From: Hirudinaria manillensis
Taxonomy: Eukaryota; Annelida; Clitellata; Hirudinida; Hirudinidae
DNA: 64,000 bases
Direction: 5' to 3'
Assembly: GCA_034509925.1 (NCBI GenBank)
Contig: CM067526.1
Span: forward strand, 12,044,010-12,108,009
Position 1 is the first letter of the stretch, and each line of letters begins with the position of its first letter. Positions 48,630-61,256 of the stretch are shown piece after piece. The position numbers and the translations under genes are program-made. The notes below the pieces were generated by a model. It was given only the letters and a program-made list of their open reading frames with translations, did no database searches and was not told where the DNA came from.

Positions 48630-51600
48630 CAGATCTCATCCACGGGAACGCTTCTTTTCTTCCGGGTGATTGACGCAGTTCATGCCCATGGCGGTGGTGG
48701 TGGTGGTCTTAGATGTCCTGTTTCGATTTCAAGCAAATATTTCTAGGCCTCGATATCCACGTTTAGAAATTTCTGAATTTAAAATTCCAACGATGTAATA
48801 AAAGAAAGCACAACAGCAGCATCAAAAATTGAAGTACAAAAATAGAATGAACGGCGTATCAAGTTCACTTTGCACTGCATTCGGGCGCAACCTGGTTGCA
48901 CGTCGATTTCACAGTTCAACATATGTTGGCCAATTTTTCAAATTTAGACAAGCCTCAGGTGCTGTCCACGGTGTATGATGGAGTAGAAAACAATAACAAC
49001 GACAAAAACAACAACAAAACAATAAATATCGATTCGACTTGTTTAAAACTTGTTGATAAATTATATGTATTTGTTTCTCTAAAATTGCTCAGGAAACGAA
49101 TGTCAAAATGGGAGAAGCAACAGCAATCAACTATTAGAGACTTTAAAATGCGCACATCTAAACGATGTTTAAGCCTTCCTTCTGCGATTTTAGAGAGAGA
49201 TTCTTTATCATATCTTAAGTTCTGTCAAACTTTCTTATCTTCACATCCGACCTTGCTCGATGCAAATTACTCTTAAGATTGCGCCAAGACACGATTTACT
49301 CCGTTAAGAAGATGTTTCGCACCTGGAGAAAGGAGCTTGTTCATCTTTTATGGACTTTCCAGAGCATCTTTGCTTCTGAGGAGCTGCTTACCTTTTCATT
49401 GGAAATCAATGTTTTTAAGAATATTAGGAACTCGTGAGAGGCCTCTACACTATCGGTACCAGTTTCAGAGTATTCAGACGTTCAGAATGAACGAATTTCT
49501 CGGATATCCTTCAATTCCATCTAGTCACGTATTATTCCGACTCCACAACGCAAGCCGACTGATAAACATTTTTCCAACAATTCGTAAAAAAGAACCCTTT
49601 TGGCTCACCTTCATTTAGAGAGCTTGTTTTTCGTTTCTCGGCTTTGACGAGAGCACAATATTGGATATCGATGCGTCAGAAGAATAGGGTCCCCTTAAAT
49701 CCTTTTGAGACGTGCAGATGCAACAACAACAATGACAACGACGACAACTCTTAGTAACAAAAAACTGAACGACAAGTTTCGGATTTCGATTGCAGACTAT
49801 CAGCTTATCAGAAACGTTCTCGCGTGGAAATTGACTCCATGTGAGTGATATGGAAGAGTTACACCATAGGACGACGAACTGTCTCTAAGCTCGCCTCAGA
49901 TCGGGGACACCTTTCTTTGATTTGCAGACTCCATAAACATCGGGCTGGATTCACTCTCCTCTCAACCTGGAGATCGGTGCAAACACAAAGTCGAGTAGCT
50001 GGAGTGGGCCCAGATAAAAGAAATGAAATTATGTTTCATTGTATTGTCCATTGCTGTTCGAGAGACTCGACAATAGTAGGGACCAGGATTTCGTTTCCTA
50101 ACAACAGTCTTACAATCTCCATGATCGATAGTAGCTCGAATATGTTATTATTAGACGCCAGAGCTTTTTTGACGTCATCCGTGTAGCATCTTGCGAAAAC
50201 TATGCAAGGCACACTCACTCGCTCTCAACGGGCGCGCTCAACAAAGTTGTTCGTCAGCCTCATCAATTCTCTCATCGTCTTTGTTCAATTATGGACGACT
50301 TCCTTTCCGGCAATAGAAAGCTTAGAGAAAGAAAACAAAATTAACCTTTTTTTCCGATATCAGATGCTAACATTTTCCCTCACTCGACTTCGCTCCGACG
50401 CAAATTGCCACTTCTAGGAAAGTCAGACGTGGCGCATCTTTTCCCACTCGCTATTCGACCAAACACGTGCGTTACTCTGCCTTGCTTGCCATTTCGTCCG
50501 TGCTACGCTGTTTTGAAAGTAATTTCGCATGTGTGTGTGTGTTCTCACCATCTCTTGTTGCTCACGTACTGGGTCTTCATTGATGCAGCCATTTCTCCTA
50601 TTGAGCTACCGATGTTACTGGAGAACATTACAAATGTGACACACGCTTTTCGTGATAGCAACACCTGGTCATGGCTCGTGCTACATGACAGTCTAAATGA
50701 CTGCTGTTGTTGTTGTAGTAATTTGCAATACTTGAGCGGTTATGGTTTGATAATTTCCTAAAATGTTAGTGCAAACGGATTATAAGAAGTCCATTCTTTT
50801 TTTTATTATTATTATCATTACTAGTTTTATTTCTATCGCACATAAATCTGCTTTTCTCATAAGTTCGATTTGAATCAGCTTAAAAATATCTTTTATTCAA
50901 ACCGTCATTTCGTCTAAGCTTGAAATATTGTTCGCACTGAACGGGTCACTAGCGCCTTATTGGAGTAAACGATTGAAACGCGAATCCTCGGCAGAACTTG
51001 TCACATTGATTGGCAACATGAAAGCCGGGAGCAGGCGAGCGGACTTATTTGTCCTCCGTGTTCCAGCTCATCCGGCCGAAAAGACACCGCATTCCTACTC
51101 AGAATGCCCTCCAATCTGGAGTATTCCACTTCAGTTGACGTTTCCGGGGGCTTTGACCTCCTTTAAGTACGCAAAGCCGATCCTCGCGAGACCCAAAGCC
51201 TTTGCCTCACTTGGGTTTGCCTTTAAAAAAAAAATTTTTCTATAAAAAGACGGCTTCACTCTCGGCAGAGCGATGATGAGTTCCGTGACGCCTGGAGTTT
51301 CAAAAGAGGAGGTGGATGTCATCGGTCATTCCCGAAGGAAGAAGTTGAGATGATGTAGGAGGCGACGCGACGCATCCGGTCGATGATTTCCAGTCACCGG
51401 AGATTACGAACAAGACCGATGCAACATTTTTCAAGAGAAATTCAATTCAAAATAATAAAGTATAAACAAAAAATAATAATGAGCTATATAAACGGTTTTC
51501 CAAATTAAAATATACCATAAAATCACCAGAAATGAAAGCATACTCGTTAAATAATTCGCAGGTCAACAAGAACGACACCTGGCGAATGTCAAGAAATTGA

Positions 51601-51944
51601 CATAAGAGCATCTTGTTTTGGCAAATTTACGTCATCATTCTTCGAATTTCGAATTTAAAATCAAGTACAAAACAAACAAAACTCAAGTTCAGTCCACCTG
51701 GAAACCCCAGGAGAGAGGGAGTCCGGACGAGTCGATAAAACTTGATTGATGGAAAAGAAAAACAGGTTCTCGTCAATCGCAAATCAATAGAATAAACACT
51801 TTGGATGATTAAACAATCGATGAGCGCCTGCGATTGGCTCGCATAAAAAGCACCGTCTCGTAAAGTTCATCTAAAATTCATATTTACAACGAAAACGGTG
51901 AAAACAAATGGCGTCTTTTCGGTCGACCGAGACCCTTCGGGCGA
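48630..51944. other. Gene-poor region upstream of the Kv1 5' exon
   Basis: About 3.3 kb. Several open frames of 60-126 codons occur on both strands, but none shows recognisable motifs. The region may hold Kv1 promoter or untranslated exons. Confidence 0.45.
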
Positions 51945-52926
51945 TCAAACTTCCGAGCCGTTTCTCTCCAGGACCTTCGCCAGGATTTCGTCCAACTCCT
52001 TGAGTCTCTTCTTTGATACCTTCTTCCACCCGTTCTTCGCGGCATTTCTCAGCCGTCGCTTGGCCTTAGAAGGATGGACGGATTCTGTGAAGTCGATGAA
52101 CCTGAACTCTTTCCTGGCGACCCTCTTGCTCTCTCCTTCTTCTGGAATGGTTTCGAACTTCACCGGGACCGGCATCTGCTGCCTCCAAAGCCTGTTGCGG
52201 TAAAGGTCCGCCACGTCGTCCGTGGCCTCCTCCGGTCCAGAAGCGGTCGGAAGGGAAGATTCTAAGGGACATAAAATTGTTTTTAAAAAGTCGTTAAAGA
52301 AAAACATTGTGCGAATAATGAACAATCGGTTGACATGTACGTGCTCAGTTACAAGCAGGAGTTAAGTTTGTCCATTGAATTTAATGAGATTTAATGTGAT
52401 AACATGATTTATTATGTTACTCAAGTAGTTTAATATATAAAATGTAGTTAATGTAAAACTATATAATAAAAAAAATTGCATAAATTGGTTCATAAAACAT
52501 CATGGAAGGACTATAATGCAACTTGAATTAAGAACAGTTCATATAAGAAAGATTTCTTTCTCATTTGAGATCCAAATCAATCAAGGTTGTAATTCACTCA
52601 GAGGTTTAACTAATTTGTGAATAAGTTTGAAATGATTCAAAATAAACCTTATAATCCTACTCTGACCAGGGAAAATATGAATAATTACCTTGAGTGGATG
52701 AAATGGCCTTGACTTTTTTATTCTTCTTGCTAACATTTTTATTTGACCTCTTTCGTTTTGTTGGTTCTCCCGCACTTTCGTTTATTTTCTGTCTAATGAT
52801 ATGCAGAGAATTGCGGCGATCTTTCTTGATTTTTGTGAAATAAGTTTCGCCATCCTCCTCGCCATTTTTAATGTTTTCCTTAAAATCTAAATGGTTACAT
52901 TCTTTTAATTTAGGAACAAGGGGCAT
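51945..52926 (-). CDS. Small basic, probably nuclear protein of unknown family
   Basis: Two exons join in frame: 52926-52689 (ending ACTCAAG before GTAATT, phase 1) and about 52262-51945 (after CCCTTAG). The first ATG follows an in-frame TAA. The product is about 185 residues. The N-terminal half is rich in Lys/Arg with nuclear-localisation-like clusters (TKRKRSNKNVSKKNKKVK). The C-terminal half looks folded and conserved in character: DLYRNRLWRQQMPVPVKFET, then RKEFRFIDFTESVHPSKAKR, then NGWKKVSKKRLKELDEIL. The composition recalls small nucleolar or ribosome-biogenesis factors, but I do not recognise the family and make no functional claim. Good splice sites and the contrast with surrounding AT-rich DNA support a real gene. 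Confidence 0.65.
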
Positions 52927-53769
52927 TCCTTTGCTATGTAGTTTTTAATAAAAGGAAATTTCAATTCAACCTTCCAGGTGCTGGGCAGCAGTTATAGCTT
53001 TAGTTTTGCTGCGAGTAATTCTGCAGTCTTTAATCTTTGAGTCGGCAAGACCTAAAGAATGCCATAAACAGCTATTTGGGATGGCGATATCCATAAAATT
53101 CAAATAATGATCTAGATTGATTGCCGCAAGATGTATATATCAGGCGTTAAAGAATCCTTTACGACCGTTTAAACAACACATTGCGGGCATATTGTAAACT
53201 CGAAAAAACGAAAATTGGCTTCCGAAATTTAAATTTGGAACAATCAATTTTGATTTTATGTAGTTGTCTTATAATAATATTTTTAAAATTTTCATATTAA
53301 TAAAATTTTTGTTTCAGTTAAATATTTAGTCCAACTTTGACAGCTTTAAAAAAAAAATCTCTTGGAGGTTCAGTCAAAAAAAAATACCAAGCTATTTCGA
53401 AAATTTTAAATGTTATTATTTTATTTTGTTAAAGAAAATAATGCAATAATTTTACAAGAATTGAACAAGTATGGAATGAATCACTTACAGTATTTAGATA
53501 TGGGACACATAAACATGCAGGAATAAGTATTCCAGGTTCGATCGCAATTACTTCAAGTACCGTCTTAATCTAGTTAGTAACGGCCTTTATAGACAACATC
53601 CCTTCTGCTTCTCTGTGTACACTTGTGTATATACTGCTGAAGTGTCTTATTAGCCAAGCAAATAACATTATCTGGCGGGACTCACATAATAATAAATTGG
53701 TTAAATTTGAGGGAAGCAGGTTTTAGACTTACCATATTCATTTGTACAAGTTTATGTGGTAAATGATGT
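52927..53769. other. AT-rich intergenic DNA
   Basis: No coding signal seen between the basic-protein gene and the first methyltransferase relic. Confidence 0.5.
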
Positions 53770-54150
53770 TATGATAGGTATCATCTTCATGAATATTTTT
53801 CTTCACGTAGAATGATTCCGCTATTGTCTTCATTTCCAGTAAATAGGGATTACTTTAGCGGATTTCAATTGTTCAGGAAACGCACCTGAAGATATGGAAT
53901 AATTACTAACGTCTTGAATACTTGAACTACACGAGGGATTGAGGATAAAACCAGAATCGGGTCAAGGTCATCTGAATCATAACTATAGGTACGAGAGGCC
54001 TTTATCTGGCTTGCAATTTTCATGATCTCGTTAGGTGTTGTAGTATCAATGACAATCGATTGTATGGATGTTCAGAGAATGTGAGGGTAAAATTTATTTT
54101 CAATTACTTATAAGCATATGAATGAAATGGGAGATTCTCAACAGATATGC
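53770..54150 (-). pseudogene. Decayed HNMT-like copy (exon 2 fragment plus promoter-like remnant)
   Basis: The minus strand at about 53845-53790 reads MKTIAESFYVKKNIHED, clearly related to KTIAEAFHVKKNIMD in exon 2 of the intact copies; similarity is lost on both sides. At 54062-54150 the sequence 'aagcatatgaa...atgaaatgggagattctcaacag' matches the upstream region of the copy at 58233 (58360-58405). Exon 1 is gone. Confidence 0.7.
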
Positions 54151-54385
54151 CGTTGTGTGCGGTCAGTATGTCGCTGATTTTTTAAATAAAATATTTATCC
54201 AATAAATATATTTTAATCATTTTCATTTCTTAGAAATACAGAATTTAAACCCGGTTCCACCGATTTTCTGTTGTTTCTTTCTTAGATCACCTCCATTACA
54301 GTTAAATTACAATGCATTATAGCTATCACTATAAATACTGTAAGTAAAATTATAAGAATAAAATTAAACCTCCATTAGAAGCATT

Positions 54386-54393
<8 letters not shown>

Positions 54394-54435
<42 letters not shown>

Positions 54436-54437
54436 CA
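54394..54437. repeat. (AT)n dinucleotide repeat
   Basis: Run of AT dinucleotides with one G interruption, in AT-rich DNA beside the methyltransferase array. Confidence 0.9.
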
Positions 54438-54685
54438 CATACTGTAGGTCGTGCGTTCAAAGGGCTTGGTTAAGAACAAGTCGTCTTTTAAGTATTCTGA
54501 ACTTATCCTACTTGGGAGATTTCGTTTAAATAAAATGGTTTAACCAATTTTATTTGCCGATATCCCATAATTTTAGCATTAAAAAGCAGATCTTAATTAC
54601 AATCTGCAACATACTTTTTGCTTTCTGAAAAACATTGGCTTTCCTTTATGTATTTTTCACTGCTTCACGAAAATCAAAATATCAA

Positions 54686-55957
54686 TTATTCGTTCTTAAC
54701 CGAAAATAGGGCTCTACAGGTGCGACATTGGTATCCTTCCTCGTGCAGATTCTTCAAGGTCTCCCTAATTAGGTCCTCGGTGAGGGTTGGTTCTGAGTGG
54801 AATTTCAAAAGAGAGACGAATCCTGGATTGGTATGGTCCAGCGGTTTAATGCTGTAGTAGGAACACTCCTCATCTATCTTGAAGCCGAGGTCCATAATGT
54901 TTTTCTTCACATGAAATGCTTCCGCTACCGTCTTCACTCCCAGTCTTCTGTACACTTCATTCATTAAGTGACTCTCACCTTTGGATATTTAACATGGCAA
55001 ATAGTTAATAATGCACAGAAATCCTAGCAAGTGAGTTATTTTTGAATAGCATGGATACATCGAGCTCTCACAGTTTGCGTACGATTTTATAGATGAGTCA
55101 TATGTTAAATTAACATATCTGATGCAGTTCGTGATCAATGATGTAAAGATGAGTAGGTGCAAGTACTCGCTAAAATGCGTCTCTACATGAAGCAATGGCG
55201 ACAACGGATGTGATTTGTTCGCGACCTAGCCGAGTCAGGGAGACCTTCGAATTGGGATTACAATACAAATACATTGGTCTTTATTCATCCTCTATACGGA
55301 TAAACATCCATTATTAAAGAATGGATCAAATTCAAACGCAAACGAAAGCACGGTCGAAGCGATGTTTTCCTAAAAGTACAATCTTTTATGTATCGGAATT
55401 AATACATGCCTATTTGATTAATATTAGTACTAATGAAATACACGTATAAAAATATATAAATAATAGATTCAATTTAACACAAATAATATTTAAAATTCAC
55501 CTTCATCCAAACCTTTCAATTTCATGACGTATAACCAACCACCTGGTTTCAACCATTCATGCATGCATTTCCTGAGGACTTCCATCCTCTGTTTCTCATC
55601 GAAGTATAAGCAGTTAAATGCCAACACAATGTCCACTCTTTCTTTAGGCCCTTCCCAGTCTTGCACGGAAATGTGAACAACTTCTGCTTTGATATTTTTC
55701 TGAAGTTGCCTTTTCAAGTTTTCTTTGAGAGCTGCAACACAACTCTCATCCTTCTCAACACAAATCAAATTTTGAAGTTGGGGAACAAACCTTTTCAAGA
55801 AATTTAGTTCAGTTAATCCCGGTCCCGGACCGACTGCAATACAACTATCAGCTTCTTCGTGGTGGCTCGGTTTTAACCTATCAAACAATTCCTCGTACAT
55901 CTTTTCATCGTGTGCAACTTTTCTGAAAGATTCGAGAAGAGTTGGGTAATTTGCCAT
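54686..55957 (-). CDS. HNMT-like SAM-dependent methyltransferase, copy A
   Basis: Class I S-adenosylmethionine-dependent methyltransferase with similarity to the histamine N-methyltransferase-like family; the substrate is unknown. Two exons: 55957-55501 and 54978-54686, joined in phase 1 to give 249 residues. SAM-binding motif I is AVGPGPGLTELNFLKRFVP, followed by an acidic residue after the next strand (LICVEKDESC). A second conserved stretch is VDIVLAFNCLYFDEKQR, and a post-motif helix and strand follow (HEWLKPGGWLYVM). Exon 2 begins MNEVYRRLGVKTVAEAFHVK. HNMT shares the N-terminal ESFR...EF pattern and overall size (about 290). No signal peptide or membrane segment is seen. It belongs to a tandem array; copies B and C have exons of identical length for exon 1 (457 bp). 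Confidence 0.8.
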
Positions 55958-56610
55958 TTAATCTTGATTTTGAAGGCAGCAGCCGAGATCTGTATTTAGA
56001 TTTGTTGTCGAGAGAGAATGTGAGGAAGTTGACATAACGAGTATAGTAAGAGTAAAAGTTATTCTCTATTATTTGTTGCATAGCTATGGCAATCATAGGC
56101 TCTTAGCAAGTGTACGAAAATTGGTGTGATTTTTAGAGTAAAAAAATATTTATAAATTAATTATACATAAAAAAGTGTATTGCTTTTATGCTTGGACTCG
56201 TATTCCATCTTTGAGTTTTGTTGCCAGTTTTCAAATGACGATACTTAATTAATCCTCATCTGTCAATTATTAAACCATTTTATTATTTCTATATCGTTTC
56301 CACTACGCCTTCAAAAATCTTCAATTTTCTAATTGAGGTAAGTGCAATATATTAAATTTTGCAGTCATTTCAAAAGAATTGAACAAGCAACAAAGAGTTA
56401 TTGTTGGAATATTCATGACATAAAGTTCCGGAGAGTTTGATAGTTACAATAACTTTTAAGCTTATTTATCTGCCTTTGGATACATATCTCCTTTTCTAAT
56501 CATTATTTGTGATTATTGTTATCTAATTATTATTGGTGATATTTGTATACTTACACTCGAATAGCTCCGATTTTAAAAACAATAATGACACTTTTTCATG
56601 GGATGAATAG
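55958..56610. other. Spacer between methyltransferase copies
   Basis: Contains the promoter side of copy A. AT-rich, with no further coding signal. Confidence 0.45.
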
Positions 56611-56689
56611 CCTCAGAAAATGCTAAAATGCTTTAACATCAAGTATGATTGGTTACACTTATTTTCAAAAGAGCACTGATACTTTCTTA

Positions 56690-56831
56690 ACCGAGTTCCA
56701 CGGGTGCGACCTTGGTATCCTTCTTCGTGCAGATTCTTCAAGCTCTCCTTAATTTGGTTCTCAGTGAGTTTTGGTTTTGAATAGAATTTCAAGAAACAAA
56801 TCATGGATTGACGCAATTTGAAAGCCAACAA
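56690..56831 (-). pseudogene. Truncated duplicate of the HNMT-like exon 2
   Basis: The minus strand encodes FLKFYSKPKLTENQIKESLK and NLHEEGYQGRTRGT, matching the last third of exon 2 in the neighbouring copies. The upstream part (MNEVYRR...) is missing and no splice acceptor or partner exon is present. It sits just 3' of copy B's own exon 2. Confidence 0.8.
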
Positions 56832-56947
56832 ATAAGACCGGTCTTATATTTCGCTATTATTTAACAGTTAGTAATGTTAATGTCAAGAAATGTTAATTTA
56901 ATATCTTAAATTGATATTTTTTAGGGCACATAACCTAAAAATTACCG

Positions 56948-58233
56948 TCAAACTATTAAAAACATGTTCTTGACCGAAAATAGGGTTCCATAGGTGCGAC
57001 CTTGGTATCCTTCCTCGTGCAGATTCTTCAAGGTCTCCCTAATTTGGTCCTCAGGGATTTTTGGTTCCGAGTAGAATTTCAAAAAAGAGACGAATCCTGA
57101 ATTAACGCTGTCCAATGGTTTGATGCTGTAGTAGGAAAACTCCTCGTCTATCTTGAAGCCTAGGTCCATAATGTTCTTCTTTACGTGGAATGCTTCCGCT
57201 ATCGTCTTCACTCCCACTCTTCTGTACACTTCATTCATCACGTGATTCTCACCTTTTGATGATTATCATGACGAATAAAAATGACAGTATTTAAAAAAGA
57301 GTTAATTAAATATTGAAAAATAAAAAATAAGAAATTACATATTCATAGTGATAATGTCAGCTTTCAAGTAGAAAGGGTGCACCGAGCCTTTAATTTTTTT
57401 GCATGAGCTGTTTTGTAGCATAGAATAGCAGTTAAATGGACTTATTTAGCATTCATGATTAATATTGTCAACAGGCTAGGATGCACTCAATCAAGAGGCG
57501 ACTGATGTAATTTCACGACCCAGCATAGTCAATTGAGACACTAATAAATATGGTGTCTATTAAAGCAATCAAAAAATTGACCAAAACCAAATACAAAAGC
57601 AAAAATCACAAATACTGCAAGTGCAAGTATTGTTGAAATAATGTTTTCCAGCTTCATAGGTACCAGAACTAACATGCGTTCATTCAATTACTACTAGATT
57701 CTCTATGGACAGATATATAACAAATACAAATAAATAATTAAAATATGTGTTTTCATAAGTAATATTTAAAATTCACCTTCTTTCACATCTTTTAACATCA
57801 TGACGTACAACCAACCACCTAGATTCAACCACTCGTACATGCATTTCCTGAGGACTTCCACCCTCTGTTTGTCATCGAAGTATAAGCAGTTAAACATCAG
57901 CACAATGTCCACTCTTTCTTTGGGCCTTTCCCAGTCTTGCACGGCAGTATGAACAACTTCTGCTTTGACATTTTTCTGAAGTTGTCTTTTCAAGTTTTCT
58001 TTGAGAGCTACAATACAACTCTCATCCTTCTCAACACAAATCAAATTTTGAAGTTGGGGAACAAACTTTCGTAAGAAATTCAATTCATTTAATCCTGGTC
58101 CGGGTCCGACTGCAATGCAACTAGTAGCATCTCCGTGATGTCTCGGTTTGAACCTCTCAAACAAATCCTCGTACATCTTTTCATCGTTTCCAATTTGTCT
58201 GAATGATTCGAGAATTGCTGGATAATTTGACAT
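56948..58233 (-). CDS. HNMT-like SAM-dependent methyltransferase, copy B
   Basis: Second intact copy. Exons 58233-57777 (457 bp) and 57252-56948, joined in phase 1 at the same position as in copy A, to about 253 residues. Motif I is AVGPGPGLNELNFLRKFVP; then LICVEKDESC, DIVLMFNCLYFDDKQR and WLNLGGWLYVMMLK. In the last block the Pro of the usual KPGG is replaced (NLGG), a small departure from copies A and C. Exon 2 starts MMNEVYRRVGVKTIAEAFHV and ends with a changed tail (KNMFLIV). The 5' side carries a (GA)n run at 58300-58322. Divergence among copies is spread over the gene, suggesting separately retained paralogues. Confidence 0.8.
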
Positions 58234-58299
58234 CGATGTTATAATTTAAAAGGCAGTTGCGCAATGGTCTTAAATTTTGCTTCGTGTTTAAAGTGAATG

Positions 58300-58322
58300 A
58301 GAGAGAGAGAGAGAGAGAGAGA
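58300..58322. repeat. (GA)n dinucleotide repeat
   Basis: Perfect GA repeat about 70 bp upstream of the copy B start codon, a position suited to a promoter-proximal GAGA-type element, though that function is not shown. Confidence 0.85.
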
Positions 58323-58493
58323 ACATGTTAGAGTAAAGGTTATGTACTTTAAATTATTTAAAGCATATGAACTCGGTCAAATGAAATGGGAGGTTCTTAA
58401 CAGGCTCCTCTTGTTTCTGGTTGGCTAGCGATTATTAAAATAAAATACTTAGTAAATGTGTTCATGCCATTTTCATTTGTTATATCGTTTGAC

Positions 58494-59351
<858 letters not shown>

Positions 59352-59385
59352 TCGGTTCGTTAGAATGGCATATGTCCGGTGGACT

Positions 59386-59520
59386 TCAAGGCCACTGAGG
59401 AGAGTGAGGGTGACTTTCCCTGAAGAGGAAGTTCTTCAGGGCGGAGTAGAAGCCGGATGGGTCTGATGTCGTCACTGCGGGATCCAATCTGTTCCATGTC
59501 CTCGGGCCAACGACATTGAC
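59386..59520 (-). mobile_element. 5'-truncated non-LTR retrotransposon, ORF2 C-terminal end
   Basis: The minus-strand frame begins VNVVGPRTWNRLDPAVTTSD and continues through SGFYSALKNFLF to a stop at 59386. The pattern (V-G-P-R-x-W-N-x-L...F-x-x-x-L-K-x-x-L-F) is the typical extreme C-terminus of LINE reverse-transcriptase ORFs of the CR1/Jockey-like type. About 40 bases of 3' untranslated region follow, then the ATT tract. Only the 3' end is present, as expected for a 5'-truncated insertion. Confidence 0.75.
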
Positions 59521-59559
59521 TAGTCAAAATTACCTCGCTTTAAATCATGTGTTTAATTT

Positions 59560-59633
59560 ACAAACCCCAACTGCTGATAACGAAAATCAAAATGACAGTT
59601 ATTCATTATTAACCGAAAATAGGGTTACAGACG
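59560..59633 (-). pseudogene. Remnant of HNMT-like exon 2 at the left edge of the Tc1 element
   Basis: The plus-strand text 'aaaatcaaaatgacagttattcattattaaccgaaaatagggttacag' (in part) matches the 3' end of exon 2 and its downstream flank in copy A (54667-54717). Homology stops at the TA where the transposon begins and does not resume on the other side. Confidence 0.65.
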
Positions 59634-59635
59634 TA

Positions 59636-59663
59636 CAGTGCGCGTCATAAAGATAGGACAGGT
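59636..59663 (+). repeat. Left terminal inverted repeat of the Tc1-type element
   Basis: Outer 28 bases; pairs with the right repeat with one extra base (GCGCG against CGCG) and T for A in the middle. Confidence 0.9.
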
Positions 59664-59993
59664 ACTAGAATCACAAGTTTTCTGTCTCTATCTTTAAAAT
59701 TACCGCTAAACTTCGGTCAAAATGCTGATTTTAGCGATCATAAGAGAGTAATTAATTAGTATTCAATAAAAGTTAAGACTAAAATTTGAATATTGATGAG
59801 AATCCACCAAGAAACACTTTTGATGTTGTTTCTCGGAGTTTCCGCAATGGAGCGTGGGGTCTCTTCCGTTGAGGAAAAAAAATTTTATTACAGGTTTCAC
59901 AAAAGTTCATTAACATAATAAGACTCCTTATATATTACTTGATGTCCGTAACATGTTTATAGAATAAAATATCGATAGGTAACGTTATTATTA

Positions 59994-60989
59994 ATGGGTT
60001 TAGGAAAGCAACTTAATGATATTGAAAGAGGGCAAATTATTGCCTTTAAAGACTTGAATTTGTCAATTTCTGAAATTTCTAGGAGGATGAATCGCTCTAG
60101 AAATGTTATTAGTCGTTTTTTAAGTGATCCTCAAAGTTATGGAACGATTTGTTCCCCTGGAAGACCAAAAAAACTGGATGAAAGTCAGAGAAGAGTCATC
60201 CTTCGCGAAGCTTCCAAGGGGCTCAGTTCAACAAAGGACCTAAAAAATAGCTTAAAGCTAAATGTCAGTAAATCGACAATATTGAGATGTCTCCGTGGAA
60301 GTGGTTTTCTAAAGTTTGTTAAGCGTCAGCACAAGCCGCTTCTGACGGAGGCCCACAAGAAGTTCCGACTGAACTGGGCAAAGGAGGTGCTGGATTTGGA
60401 CACCAACTGGAAGTCCGTTATTTTTTCAGATGAAAAAAAATTTAACTTGGATGGTCCAGATGGATTCAAATTTCATTGGCACGATGTCAGAAAATGCAAA
60501 AAGTCATTTTTTAAAAGAAATTTTGGAGGTGGCTCAGTGATGGTCTGGGCTGCCATTTCCTCTCGAGGTTCTTCAGAACCTGTGTTCTTAGAGGGGAATC
60601 AAAACTCTGCCAAATATGTTGAAACTCTGGACCATCATTTGTTCACATTATGTGACAAATTTGGAAGTGAAAGGGTGATCTTCCAGCATGACAATGCCCC
60701 TCTACACACGGCAAAAGCAACCAAACTTTTTTTCCAGGAAAGGAATTTGGAGGTTCTCAAGTGGCCATCTCGCTCCCCAGACTTGAACCCCATCGAAAAC
60801 GTGTGGGGATTGCTTGCCAGGAAAATATATTGTAATGGCAAACAATATTCCACCGTTCAAGAGCTGAAAGACTCTTTGGAAAAGGCCTGGAAAGAGCTGG
60901 ACGAAGACAGCCTAAAACCTTTCCTGGATTCATTAAAAAACAGAATTAAAGAGGTAATTATGAAGAAAGGAGACAAAACTCATTATTGA
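59994..60989 (+). CDS. Tc1-type transposase (DD34E)
   Basis: 331 residues, uninterrupted, close to the usual Tc1 transposase length of about 340. It catalyses cut-and-paste transposition into TA. The N-terminal region has two helix-turn-helix modules (about residues 1-50, with ISEISRRMNRSRNVISRFL; and about 60-110) separated by a GRPKK motif (57-60 area). The catalytic triad is Asp146 (FSDEKKF), Asp233 (FQHDNAPLH) and Glu268 (NPIENVW), with 34 residues between the second Asp and the Glu. A glycine-rich box (FGGGSVMVWAAIS) is present. No frameshift or stop is seen, so the protein may be active. The start ATG is the first in frame and is preceded by about 360 bp of 5' element sequence. Confidence 0.95.
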   Translation: MGLGKQLNDIERGQIIAFKDLNLSISEISRRMNRSRNVISRFLSDPQSYGTICSPGRPKKLDESQRRVILREASKGLSSTKDLKNSLKLNVSKSTILRCLRGSGFLKFVKRQHKPLLTEAHKKFRLNWAKEVLDLDTNWKSVIFSDEKKFNLDGPDGFKFHWHDVRKCKKSFFKRNFGGGSVMVWAAISSRGSSEPVFLEGNQNSAKYVETLDHHLFTLCDKFGSERVIFQHDNAPLHTAKATKLFFQERNLEVLKWPSRSPDLNPIENVWGLLARKIYCNGKQYSTVQELKDSLEKAWKELDEDSLKPFLDSLKNRIKEVIMKKGDKTHY

Positions 60990-61229
60990 CTTTCATATAA
61001 ATCATAATTTAAATGTTTAAATCCAATAAATTTGAAAATTTATGCTCCACAGTGTTCTTCGTTGATGTGTGCAATTTCGGGGATTTCCAGTTTTTTGCTA
61101 AATTCTCACAAAATATTTATTTTTGCACAATAAATTTGATAAATCTGTAAATGTAACGTGTTTTACTATATCATATAAAAAAATGGTTTACATAACTCCA
61201 CTACTTGCAATGATATCATCAAAATATGC

Positions 61230-61256
61230 ACCTGTCCTATCTTTTTGACGCGACTG
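61230..61256 (-). repeat. Right terminal inverted repeat of the Tc1-type element
   Basis: 27 bases complementary to the left repeat, ending at the flanking TA. Confidence 0.9.

Larger units (their letters stand above)
59636..61256 (+). mobile_element. Complete Tc1/mariner-type DNA transposon
   Basis: 1,621-bp element bounded by terminal inverted repeats of about 27-28 bp (left begins CAGTGCGCGTCATAAAGATA; right, reversed, begins CAGTCGCGTCAAAAAGATAG) and flanked on both sides by TA (59634-59635 and 61257-61258), the target-site duplication of this superfamily. It contains one intact transposase frame at 59994-60989. The two repeats differ by one indel and a single substitution over their length, so the copy looks fairly young. 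Confidence 0.93.

Noticed and set aside
50928-51245. 105-codon plus-strand frame
   Set aside because: No recognisable domain and no splice evidence; composition fits the higher-GC background of the region.
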